A DNA stretch of 33,127 nucleotides from Pseudomonadota bacterium (lineage in GTDB: Bacteria > Pseudomonadota > Gammaproteobacteria > Burkholderiales > SG8-39). Position 1 is the first letter of the stretch, and each line of letters begins with the position of its first letter. A program made the translations under genes and the position numbers. The notes under the pieces are model-generated. The model searched no databases, was not told the DNA's origin, and worked only from the letters and a program-made list of their open reading frames with translations. Shown one piece after another: positions 14,422 to 21,940 of this stretch. The DNA lies in NCBI GenBank assembly GCA_021811085.1, contig JAJZPQ010000039.1:1-33127 (forward strand), written 5' to 3'.

Positions 14422-15135
14422 TTGGCTACTCTGAGCGGAAAGAACGTATTGGTCATCGGCGGCAGTTCCGGCATTGGTTATGCGACCGCGGCCGGTGCTC
14501 TCGCGCAAGGGGCGCACGTGACCATAGCCAGCCGTTCGGAAGAAAAGCTGCGCGCGGCCCAGGCTTCGCTGCCGGGGAAAGTGGAGGCGCGCGCACTCGA
14601 TGTCGCCGACTCTGCATCGGTCGAAGCGTTTTTCAATGCGGCGCCGACCTATGATCACATCGTGGTCAGCGGCGCTGCGTTCAAATTCGGCACGGTGCGC
14701 GATCAAAACATCGACGATGCGTTTGCCGCCATGAACGTCAAGTTCTGGGGCGCCTACCGCGTGGCGCGCAAGGCGCGCGTCGCTGCAGACGGATCCTTCG
14801 TGTTCGTGTCCGGATTCCTGAGCCGGCGGCCCAAACCCAATATGGTGCTGGTCGGCGCGATCAACGCCGCCCTGGAGACGCTGGCCCAGGGGCTCGCGCT
14901 GGAGATGGCGCCGATCCGGTTCAACGTGGTGTCGCCCGGGATCATCGACACGCCGACGCGGGCGGCGATGCCGGCCGAGGCGCGCAAGGCCATGCTCGAA
15001 AACGTCGCCAAGTCGCTTCCGGTGAAGCGCGTGGGCTTGGCCGAGGATTGCGCCGATCAGATCCTGCTCATGCTGCGCAATACCTTCATGACCGGCAGCG
15101 TGGTCTATATCGACGGCGGCGGCCTGCTGGTCTGA
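14422..15135 (+). CDS. SDR-family protein lacking the Tyr-Lys catalytic pair
   Basis: A short-chain dehydrogenase/reductase of 237 residues. The start is TTG 14422, chosen for the SD AGGAG seven bases upstream. The cofactor motif GGSSGIGYA lies at residues 12-20, DVADSAS follows the third strand, and SPGIIDTP is present near residue 170. Where classical SDRs have YxxxK before AALE, this protein reads VGAINAALE, so Tyr becomes Val and Lys becomes Asn. The Ser region is FVSGFLSRR. It belongs to a recognisable SDR subgroup with this change; enzymatic activity by the usual mechanism seems unlikely, or a different residue acts. It sits 78 bp after the dehydroquinase-like gene and 19 bp before the next gene, presumably in one operon. 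Confidence 0.85.
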   Translation: MATLSGKNVLVIGGSSGIGYATAAGALAQGAHVTIASRSEEKLRAAQASLPGKVEARALDVADSASVEAFFNAAPTYDHIVVSGAAFKFGTVRDQNIDDAFAAMNVKFWGAYRVARKARVAADGSFVFVSGFLSRRPKPNMVLVGAINAALETLAQGLALEMAPIRFNVVSPGIIDTPTRAAMPAEARKAMLENVAKSLPVKRVGLAEDCADQILLMLRNTFMTGSVVYIDGGGLLV

Positions 15136-15154
15136 AACACACACGGCGTCTGCA

Positions 15155-16054
15155 ATGGGGCTTGCCGAGCCATTGAGGCTGCGCGCGCTGTTCGGGGGTT
15201 ATCCCCAGACGCTCGCGCTGAAGTCGGGCGCGCTGCGCTCCGCGTCGCTCGCATTCGATTTCGCCGACGTGAAGGTCGCGCACACGGCGTTCAAACGCGT
15301 CGTGCGCGAGCTCGAATTCGACGTGGCGGAACTCGCGCTCGTGACTTTCCTCATGGCGAAGGCCAGCGGCAAGCCTTTGGTCCTGCTGCCCGCAGTCATA
15401 TCCGCGCGCTTTCAGCATCCTTACCTGGTGTATAACGCCGAGCACGGTCACCTGGCCCCGGCAGATCTTGCCGGACGGCGCGTCGGCATCCGCTCCTATT
15501 CGGTGACTACAGCCGCCTGGGTACGCGGCATCCTCGCCGATGACTACGGTGTCGAACCGGAGCGGGTGCGCTGGGTCGGCTTCGAGGATGCGCATGTGGC
15601 CGAGTACCGCGATCCGCCGACGCTCGAACGCGCAGCGGCCGGCAAAGAGATGTTGGCCATGCTGCTTGCCGGAGAACTCGATGCGGCCGTATTGGCCAGT
15701 CCCTTGCCTGCGGATGCGCGGCTGAAGCCGGTGATTCCAGATGCTGCGGCGAAAGCCAAGGAGTGGTACCAGCGCAACCGGGCGATCCAGATCAACCACA
15801 TGGTGGTCGTGCGCGATACCCTGTCGCAGTCCCATCCCCGGGCGGTGCGGGAGATATTTCGGCTGTTGCTGCAGAGCAAGCAGGCGGCGGGTTTGCCGGC
15901 CGCGGACGGCATCGACATGAATCCCTTCGGCGTCGCGGCCAACCGGCGCAACCTCGAGCTTGCGCTCGATTGCTGCTATCGGCAGGGACTCATCCCCAGG
16001 CGCTTCGCGGTGGACGAGCTGTTCGACGACGTGACGCGCGCGCTCAAATGCTAG
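15155..16054 (+). CDS. 4,5-dihydroxyphthalate decarboxylase-like / periplasmic-binding-fold protein
   Basis: A protein of 299 residues without a signal peptide. The blocks FDVAELALVTFLMAK, AVISARFQHPYLVYN, PADLAGRRVGIRSYSVTTAAWVRG (seen as LAGRRVGIRSYS and AAWVRGILADDYGV) and the C-terminal NPFGVAANRRNLELAL match the Pht5-type 4,5-dihydroxyphthalate decarboxylase family, which has a type 2 periplasmic-binding fold but works in the cytoplasm. The absence of an export signal supports an enzyme rather than a solute receptor. It is the third gene of the dehydroquinase-like/SDR cluster and ends convergently with the glutathione transferase, their stop codons sharing bases. A cyclic carboxylic acid substrate is likely; which one is unknown. 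Confidence 0.75.
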   Translation: MGLAEPLRLRALFGGYPQTLALKSGALRSASLAFDFADVKVAHTAFKRVVRELEFDVAELALVTFLMAKASGKPLVLLPAVISARFQHPYLVYNAEHGHLAPADLAGRRVGIRSYSVTTAAWVRGILADDYGVEPERVRWVGFEDAHVAEYRDPPTLERAAAGKEMLAMLLAGELDAAVLASPLPADARLKPVIPDAAAKAKEWYQRNRAIQINHMVVVRDTLSQSHPRAVREIFRLLLQSKQAAGLPAADGIDMNPFGVAANRRNLELALDCCYRQGLIPRRFAVDELFDDVTRALKC

Positions 16055-16650
16055 GTATGCGGCACAGTCGCCTGCATCGATTTGCGCGCAGAGAACGCCT
16101 CATACCATTGGCTCAAGGCTGTGCGGCCGTTGCGCCATTGCAATTGCGGCATGCGAAAGTCGAGATAGCCCAGGGCGCAGCCGAGCGTGACGCCGGCGAG
16201 GTCGGCCTGGGGCAGCGCCATCGAGCCGATTTTGTCGAGCGTGCGTTCGATCTTTGCGCGCTGCCGGTCGAGCATGCCCTGGTAGACGAATTCCTTGGGG
16301 CGGCGCAGCTGTTCGACGACGCTGGCGACTGCGGCCTCGATCATGCCGTCCGCAAACGCATGCATCTGCAGCAGCGGCCAGCGCTGGCGCGGCTCGGACG
16401 GGATCAAGCGCGGGCCGGCGTGCAGGGAATCGAGGTATTCGCAGCAAAGATAGGACCCGGCGAACACGCCGTCGGCACTGATCAGTGCAGGCACCTTGCC
16501 CAAGGGGTTTTCCTGGTTGATCTCCGGGTCGGCGGCCCACACGTCGCCGGTGACGAGAACCAGGGAGTCGGCCAGGCCGACTTCATGGGCGAACACCATG
16601 ACCTTGCGCACGAACGGCGACGCGGGGGAATACCAGAGTTTCATCGACAT
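16051..16650 (-). CDS. Glutathione S-transferase family protein
   Basis: A protein of 199 residues. The N-terminal thioredoxin-like domain starts MKLWYSPASPFVRKV, with the Ser/Tyr region that activates glutathione, and continues to the cis-Pro motif GKVPALI and the DGVFAGSYLCCEYLD segment that binds the gamma-glutamyl group. A helical C-terminal domain follows, with ADLAGVTLGCALGYLD, the N-capping box area. It conjugates or isomerises electrophiles with glutathione in the cytoplasm. The start ATG 16650 has an AGGAG about 11 bases upstream on the minus strand. It is divergent from the ThDP enzyme gene across a palindrome-bearing promoter region, and convergent with the decarboxylase-like gene. 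Confidence 0.92.
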   Translation of the reverse strand: MSMKLWYSPASPFVRKVMVFAHEVGLADSLVLVTGDVWAADPEINQENPLGKVPALISADGVFAGSYLCCEYLDSLHAGPRLIPSEPRQRWPLLQMHAFADGMIEAAVASVVEQLRRPKEFVYQGMLDRQRAKIERTLDKIGSMALPQADLAGVTLGCALGYLDFRMPQLQWRNGRTALSQWYEAFSARKSMQATVPHT

Positions 16651-16745
16651 TTTGGTCTGTCTCCTAGGTGGGGGCTTGCGCTCGGGATGAGCGGGCGCGA
16701 CCGCCTCAATTTCTCGGCTCAGGGCGAAATTTGAATTTATTTTAC

Positions 16746-16784
16746 CATGTCGGTTGACATGCGACTATGTGAACAACGTAAAAT
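16746..16784 (+). promoter_or_regulatory. Operator palindrome overlapping the promoter of the ThDP enzyme operon
   Basis: CATGTC (16746-16751) and GACATG (16756-16761) are perfect inverted repeats separated by GGTT. The right arm overlaps a -35 TTGACA (16754-16759), and a -10-like TAAAAT lies at 16779-16784 (19-bp spacer, slightly long). The site lies between the divergent GST and ThDP-enzyme genes and could serve a dimeric regulator of either. Confidence 0.5.
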
Positions 16785-16898
16785 ACCCTTTTCGCTCGCT
16801 CCAGAGCCCGTTTGCACCCGGAGGGGCGTCGCCGCGGCAGCGCCTGCGGCCAGCGCGATGGGGCTCGGAATCCTAACTTTGGGAAGGTCATCAGCATC

Positions 16899-18683
16899 AT
16901 GGCAAAAATGAAGGGCGCGACTCTCATTTCGGAGTTTCTGGTCCAAGAGAAAATTCCGTATGTGTTCGGCATCTGCGGCCACGGCAACGTCGGCCTGCTC
17001 GACGGCCTGTATGAAGTGCGCGACAAGGTGAAACTGGTTTCGCCGCGCCACGAGCAGGTTGCAGCCCATATGGCGGACGGTTATTTCCGCGTGAAACATC
17101 AGCCGGCCGCCACGCTGACCTCGACCGGACCCGGCTCGGCCAACGTGATCATGGCGCTCGCCGTGGCGCAGACGGATTCCTCGGCGGTACTCGCGCTGAC
17201 CGCGAACGTACCGACCTCGCAGTTCAATCGCGGGCCGTTCCAGGAGCTCAACCGGCATAACCAGGCCGACTTCCCGAATGTGATTCGTCCGGTGGTGAAG
17301 CGCAGTTTCCAGCCTAGCCGCGTCGAAATGCTGCCGCTCGCCTTGCGCCAGGCGGTGACCACCATGACCAGCGGTCGGCCCGGTCCGGTCAACGTGGACA
17401 TTCCGTTCAATCTGTTCCAGGAGGAGGCCGAGGTCAAGCTCGAGCCCGCCTGGGACGGTTTCCCGCTGCGCCGCAGCGGCGCATCGCCCGACGATGTGCA
17501 CAAGGCGCTGGATATGCTGCTGCAGGCGAAGCAGCCGGTGATATTCATCGGTCACGGGGTCACGCTGTCCGAGGCGAGCAATGAACTCACCGAGTTTGCG
17601 CACGCGCTGCAAATTCCCGTGATCAGTTCCCCCAACGGCATGGGCTGCCTCGACATGACCGATCCGCTGTCGCTCGGCTTCATCGGCAGGAACGGCGCGT
17701 ATCCGGCCAATCAGGCCGGCCGCCATGCGGACCTGGTGCTGGCGATCGGCGCGCGCTTCGACGACCGCTCCTCCTCGTCGTGGATGCCCGGCTATTCCTG
17801 GAACTTTCCGCAGTCCAAGCTCATCCACGTCGACGTCGATCACGCCGAAATCGGACGCAACTACGCCCCCGACCTCGGCCTGCTGGCCGATGCCCGCACC
17901 TTCCTCGTCCAGCTTCTGGGAGAACTGTCCCGGCGCAAGGTGGACAAGGCCGGACGCCTCAAGGCCTGGCTCGCGGACATCGCCAAGTGGCGTGCCGAGT
18001 GGGACGCCTATATCAAACCCAATTTCGAAATTCACGCTTCGCCCCTGCGCCCCGAGCGCATCGTCGCCGACTGCCGCGCGGTGCTGCCGGACGATGCCGT
18101 CATTTCGCTCGATTCGGGCATCCATCACAACTGGTTCATGCAGTTCTGGAACGCGCGCCGGCCGCAGACCATGCTCAATACTTGGGGCTATTCCGGTATG
18201 GGCTTCGGTCCGAGCTCTATCCTCGGGGCGAAGCTTGCGGTACCCGACCGTCCCTGCGTATCGATCTGCGGCGACGGCGGATTCACCATGGTGCCGCACG
18301 TGCTTTGCACCGCGGTGGAATACAACATTCCCGCGGTGTGGGTCGTGTGGAACAATTTTTCCTGGGCCGCGATCCGCGATTTGCAGTACGCCTATTTCGA
18401 CGGGCGCGAGATCGGCACCGGCTTTTATCAAGGGGCGGAGAAGAAACCGTATAACCCCGACTTCGCCGCCTGGGCACGCGCTGCCGGCGTCGAAGGCTTT
18501 ACCGTCACGAAATCCGAGGACTTCAAGGGCGCGCTCGCCCATGCGATCGCGCTGAACAAGCCTTGCCTGATCGACGTGCGTGTGGACGCCAATATCCGTC
18601 CGCCCGGCACCGGCGCCTGGGCTTTGCCGCCGATCCCGCACAAGGAGCCGGTGTTCGGCGCGAAGTACATACAGGGGAACTAG
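16899..18683 (+). CDS. Thiamine diphosphate-dependent acetolactate synthase-like enzyme
   Basis: A protein of 594 residues. ATG 16899 with SD GGGAAGG is chosen over an upstream in-frame TTG. Three domains are visible: an N-terminal pyrimidine-binding domain with the catalytic Glu in SPRHEQVAAHMADG (residue 52), a central Rossmann-like domain (PVIFIGHGVTLSEA near residue 210), and the C-terminal ThDP domain with GDGGFTM (about residue 458) and the Mg-binding WNNFSW. The early motif GICGHGNVGLLDG recalls glyoxylate carboligase/IolD-type enzymes rather than housekeeping IlvB, and no small IlvH subunit is adjacent. It is probably a catabolic carboligase, decarboxylase or hydrolase. It forms an operon with the cupin three bases downstream. 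Confidence 0.9.
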   Translation: MAKMKGATLISEFLVQEKIPYVFGICGHGNVGLLDGLYEVRDKVKLVSPRHEQVAAHMADGYFRVKHQPAATLTSTGPGSANVIMALAVAQTDSSAVLALTANVPTSQFNRGPFQELNRHNQADFPNVIRPVVKRSFQPSRVEMLPLALRQAVTTMTSGRPGPVNVDIPFNLFQEEAEVKLEPAWDGFPLRRSGASPDDVHKALDMLLQAKQPVIFIGHGVTLSEASNELTEFAHALQIPVISSPNGMGCLDMTDPLSLGFIGRNGAYPANQAGRHADLVLAIGARFDDRSSSSWMPGYSWNFPQSKLIHVDVDHAEIGRNYAPDLGLLADARTFLVQLLGELSRRKVDKAGRLKAWLADIAKWRAEWDAYIKPNFEIHASPLRPERIVADCRAVLPDDAVISLDSGIHHNWFMQFWNARRPQTMLNTWGYSGMGFGPSSILGAKLAVPDRPCVSICGDGGFTMVPHVLCTAVEYNIPAVWVVWNNFSWAAIRDLQYAYFDGREIGTGFYQGAEKKPYNPDFAAWARAAGVEGFTVTKSEDFKGALAHAIALNKPCLIDVRVDANIRPPGTGAWALPPIPHKEPVFGAKYIQGN

Positions 18684-18686
18684 GCC

Positions 18687-19064
18687 GTGGCGAAGAAAAA
18701 AGCGAAACCGGCAGCGCTGATACGCAATGTGGTCGAAGTGCCCTGGCAGCAGTTCCCGGGGCATTTCGGCAGCGCGCTGTCCAAGCCCCTGGTGCGGCCG
18801 GAGACGGCCGGCTCGCGCCTGATCGACTATCGCATCTCCTGCTATCAACCCATGGCCTATGTGGCGCTGCACACGCATAAGGTACAGGAGCAGGTGTACC
18901 ACGTGCTCGACGGCGAGGGCACGATGGAAATGGACGGCAAGCGCCAGGTGGTGCGCAAGCACGATGTCATCGACATTCCGCCGGGCGTCGAGCACGCAAT
19001 TTACAACACCGGCCTTTCCGACCTGACGTTCATCGTCGCCACCACCCCCGTAGACGACGAATAG
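18687..19064 (+). CDS. Cupin-domain protein
   Basis: A single-domain cupin of 125 residues, starting at GTG 18687 three bases after the ThDP enzyme stop, with AGGGG upstream. Cupin motif 1 is HTHKVQEQVYHVLDGEG (His-x-His, Glu and Gly in the standard spacing) and motif 2 is PPGVEHAIYNTG (metal-binding His). A full 2-His/1-Glu/1-His metal site is therefore present. The N-terminus (MAKKKAKPAALI) is basic. Small cupins next to catabolic enzymes are isomerases, dioxygenases or sensing proteins; the sequence does not say which. Co-translation with the ThDP enzyme suggests it acts on the same substrate or product. Confidence 0.85.
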   Translation: MAKKKAKPAALIRNVVEVPWQQFPGHFGSALSKPLVRPETAGSRLIDYRISCYQPMAYVALHTHKVQEQVYHVLDGEGTMEMDGKRQVVRKHDVIDIPPGVEHAIYNTGLSDLTFIVATTPVDDE

Positions 19065-19087
19065 GCCGGGGCGACCCCGCGCCGGCC
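19064..19087. terminator. GC-rich hairpin after the cupin gene
   Basis: GGCCGG (19064-19069) pairs with CCGGCC (19082-19087), with a further GGGG/CCCC inner pairing. It starts within the cupin stop codon. No T tract, so it is only a candidate. The remaining bases to 19216 show nothing else. Confidence 0.35.
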
Positions 19088-19216
19088 GCATTTCTTCGAG
19101 ACTGCCCGCTGGCCGCCGTCTGCTTGACGCCGCCGACGACCACTACGTCATAGACGCCTGCGCCGTTGCTCATGCCGTGGCGGTTCAGGCGCTGCAAGCG
19201 GCGCGATGGCCGGAAT

Positions 19217-20374
19217 TCATTCGGATCCGAGTTGCAGCCGGTTCAGCTGCCGCTTTTCGATCGCCCACTTGAGCAGAGCGGCCGCGCGGAAAATGCCGTG
19301 GGCGGACTTGCCGTAGGGCAGCGTCAGGAACAAGGCCATGACGCAGGCGAGGTGCAGCGCCAGCAGCAGCGCCATCGCGCCGCCGTCGCGCCAGGCGAGC
19401 AAGGCGAGGCCGCTTGCGCTGGTGAAAAACAGCAGCGCGATAAAACCGCGGTCCATGGTCTTTTGCGCCGCGTCGCCGTGCAGCGCGTGGCGCCGCAGGT
19501 TCAGCCACATCAGCCCAGCCGGCCCGAACAGCAAGCCGATGCCGCCCGCGGTGCCGAGCAGCACCGGCAGGCTGGTCAGCGCATAGGGTGCGTGCCAGCG
19601 GAACAGGTAGTGGTACAGCGTCGCCACCGAGGTCGCGGCGAAGCACAGCAGGAAGCCGTAGAAAGTAAAGTGATGAAAACGCCGCCGCCACAAGGTGAAT
19701 TCGTCGTCGGCCTCGTTGCAGCCCAGTCCGTGGCCGCCGTCGAGATACTTCAGGCGCAGCACGTCGCGCGTCGCCTCGGCGGCGGCCGCACCCGGCGCGT
19801 CGCGCGCCCGATCCTGCGGCGATATATCGTTCCAGAATCGGCGTACGCCCAGCGCCAGCGCCAGCAACGCGAACACAAAGATCGGGGCGAACAGGGATAC
19901 GATCAGGTTATGCGGAAACACGCGGTAGAAGTTCCCGGCCAGCGGCCCCTGCGCCAGAGTGCCGTTGAGTGCGAGCGCCAGCAGCAGGAACAGCGCGAGG
20001 CCTGCGGCCAGCGCCAGTGCGAGCGCGAGACCGTTGTGCCGGTACAGGCGTCCGAGCGACTGCGGCCAGGCGTAGTCGGCGTAGCTGTGCACGCGCACCC
20101 TGGCCATGGCCTGCGGAATATTGACCGCGAATTCATGCGGCGGCGCGAATTGGCAGGCGTGCAGGCAGGCACCGCAGTTGTGGCACAGATTCGCCAGGTA
20201 GTCGACCTCGGGTTTGCCGAATTCGAGCCGGCGCGTCATCGCAGGAAATACTGCGCAAAAGCCTTCGCAATAGCGGCAGGCATTGCAGATTTGCAGTTGC
20301 CGCGCGGCCTCGACGGCGGCGGCCTCGGTCGCCGCTTCGTCCGTGCCGCGGGTGGGCAGATCAAGCGGCTGCAC
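19217..20374 (-). CDS. tcuB: Tricarballylate utilization iron-sulfur/membrane protein TcuB (CitB-like)
   Basis: A protein of 385 residues. The N-terminal part carries two iron-sulfur Cys clusters, [11 protein letters not shown] and [11 protein letters not shown], followed by [11 protein letters not shown]. The C-terminal two thirds hold about six membrane segments with conserved His residues ([16 protein letters not shown]), probable haem ligands. In tricarballylate catabolism TcuB passes electrons from the FADH2 of TcuA to the quinone pool. Its start overlaps the end of tcuA by 14 bp, and both are read from the promoter at 21811-21840. The length fits the family. Confidence 0.9.
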   Translation of the reverse strand: MQPLDLPTRGTDEAATEAAAVEAARQLQICNACRYCEGFCAVFPAMTRRLEFGKPEVDYLANLCHNCGACLHACQFAPPHEFAVNIPQAMARVRVHSYADYAWPQSLGRLYRHNGLALALALAAGLALFLLLALALNGTLAQGPLAGNFYRVFPHNLIVSLFAPIFVFALLALALGVRRFWNDISPQDRARDAPGAAAAEATRDVLRLKYLDGGHGLGCNEADDEFTLWRRRFHHFTFYGFLLCFAATSVATLYHYLFRWHAPYALTSLPVLLGTAGGIGLLFGPAGLMWLNLRRHALHGDAAQKTMDRGFIALLFFTSASGLALLAWRDGGAMALLLALHLACVMALFLTLPYGKSAHGIFRAAALLKWAIEKRQLNRLQLGSE

Positions 20375-21776
20375 GCGCTGCTCCTTGATTCAGTGCGGCG
20401 GCCGCGGCCTGGGTGCCGGCGATGCGCCCGAACGCGGTGCCTATGGTCATGCCCACCCCGGCGGTATAGCCTTTGCCGAGCACGTTGCCGGCCATGATTT
20501 CGCCGGCGGCGAACAGGTTGGGGCTGGGCTGGCCCGCAAAATGCACCGCGGCCTGCGCGTCCACCTTTACGCCGAGGTAGGTGAAGGTGATGCCGGGCCG
20601 CAGCGGGTACGCATAGTAGGGTGCGGTATCGAGCGGGCGCGCCCAGTGCGTTTTCGGCGGCGCGAGGCCGGAGGTGGCGCAGTCGTCGAGCGCCGTGTGG
20701 TCGAAGCTCCCCGGGCGGCAGGCCGCGTTGTAGGCAGCCATGGTGCGCACTAGCATCTGCGCGTCCAGGCCGAGCTTGCGCGCGAGTTCGGGCAGGGTCG
20801 GCGCCTTCTCCGGGGGAAACACCGGCGGCATGAAGCGTCCGATCGCCTTGGCGTCTATCACCGAATAGGCGATCTGTCCCGGCTGGCCCGCCACCAGCCG
20901 GCCCCAGATGGCGTAGCGCTTGGGCCAGAAATCCTCGCCTTCGTCATAGAAGCGCTCGGCGTTCCTGTTCACGACGATGCCCAGCGAAACGCTGTCCACG
21001 CGGGTGCAGATGCCGCCGTCGTACAGGGGCGCGCGCGCATCGATCGCCACGCAATGCGATTGGGTGGGATCGCCGATGGCATCGGCGCCGGCGCCGAGCA
21101 GGAACTTCAGCAGCACGCCCATATTGAAGCGCGTGCCCCGGATCAGGAAATTGTCGGCAACCCATTCGCCGTTGATTTGGCCCCAGGCTTCGCGCATCCA
21201 TTCGCGGTTCGATTCGAAGCCGCCGCTCGCGACCACGCAGGCCTTGGCCGCGATGCGCTCGTCGCCGACGTAGACTGCGACAAAACGGCCGTGATCCAGT
21301 TCCAGCCGCTCCACCGGCGCCTCATAGCGGATGTGCACGCCGAGCGCCTCGGCGCTGCGGTAGTAGGCGTTGAGCAGCGCCTTGCCGCCGCCGAGGAAGA
21401 ACGCGTTGGTGCGCGAGAGCTGCAAGGTGCCCGAAAGCGAAGGCTGGAAATGCACGCCGTGGCGGCGCATCCAGTCGCGGCAGTGGGCGGAGGCGCGAAT
21501 GGCGAGGCGCGCGAGGGCCTCGTTGGTGAGGCCGCCGGTGACTTTCTTCAAGTCCTGCCAGTATTCCTCCTCCGGATAGGATTCGGTGAGCACGTCCTGC
21601 GGGGCGTCGTGCATGCAGCGCAGATTGCGCGTGTGCTGCGAATTCCCGCCGCGCCATGCGCGCGGCGCGGCCTCCAGCAGCAGCACGCTCGCGCCGCCTT
21701 CACGCGCGGTCAGCGCCGCGCACAGGGCGGCGTTGCCCCCGCCTATTACAATTACGTCGTAGTCTTGCTTGGTCAT
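20361..21776 (-). CDS. tcuA: FAD-dependent tricarballylate dehydrogenase TcuA
   Basis: A flavoprotein of 471 residues of the fumarate reductase/succinate dehydrogenase flavoprotein type. The N-terminal FAD motif is [20 protein letters not shown], followed by [12 protein letters not shown], the substrate-binding region, and [20 protein letters not shown] near the C-terminus. It oxidises tricarballylate to cis-aconitate, which enters the TCA cycle. The gene is followed by tcuB, but neither the transporter TcuC nor the regulator TcuR is adjacent in this window. A promoter lies 35 bp upstream. Uptake must therefore use another system. Confidence 0.9.
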   Translation of the reverse strand: MTKQDYDVIVIGGGNAALCAALTAREGGASVLLLEAAPRAWRGGNSQHTRNLRCMHDAPQDVLTESYPEEEYWQDLKKVTGGLTNEALARLAIRASAHCRDWMRRHGVHFQPSLSGTLQLSRTNAFFLGGGKALLNAYYRSAEALGVHIRYEAPVERLELDHGRFVAVYVGDERIAAKACVVASGGFESNREWMREAWGQINGEWVADNFLIRGTRFNMGVLLKFLLGAGADAIGDPTQSHCVAIDARAPLYDGGICTRVDSVSLGIVVNRNAERFYDEGEDFWPKRYAIWGRLVAGQPGQIAYSVIDAKAIGRFMPPVFPPEKAPTLPELARKLGLDAQMLVRTMAAYNAACRPGSFDHTALDDCATSGLAPPKTHWARPLDTAPYYAYPLRPGITFTYLGVKVDAQAAVHFAGQPSPNLFAAGEIMAGNVLGKGYTAGVGMTIGTAFGRIAGTQAAAAALNQGAARAAA

Positions 21777-21810
21777 CGGGCCAAAGCCTTGCTGGTGGGT
21801 GGACAGTGCT

Positions 21811-21840
21811 ATTGTAATCGGCCGGGCTAAACTTTCACAA
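21811..21840 (-). promoter_or_regulatory. Promoter of tcuAB
   Basis: On the minus strand, TTGTGA (21840-21835) and TACAAT (21816-21811) are separated by 18 bp. The -10 lies 34 bases before the tcuA ATG. Good matches to sigma-70 elements. Confidence 0.6.
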
Positions 21841-21892
21841 TGACAAACCGCACTTCATATTGCTGATGTTGGGCCGTCCTGGGGTATAATTT

Positions 21893-21911
21893 ATTGACAC
21901 TGAGTCGCAAT
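21893..21911 (+). promoter_or_regulatory. Imperfect palindrome upstream of the aldehyde dehydrogenase gene
   Basis: ATTGACACT and AGTCGCAAT are inverted repeats with seven of nine matches around a central G. TTGACA (21894-21899) may be a -35 element, and a TATAAT lies just upstream (21885-21890). The site sits 30 bp before the ATG, suiting a repressor such as the IclR protein encoded two genes on. Confidence 0.45.
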
Positions 21912-21940
21912 TACCCACAGATACGTCACTCGAGGCCGGT

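Noticed and set aside
16737-19091. A very long open frame on the minus strand opposite the ThDP enzyme and cupin
   Set aside because: It is an antisense shadow of GC-rich codons: its translation is Arg/His/Ala-rich with no recognisable domain, while the plus strand encodes clear enzymes.
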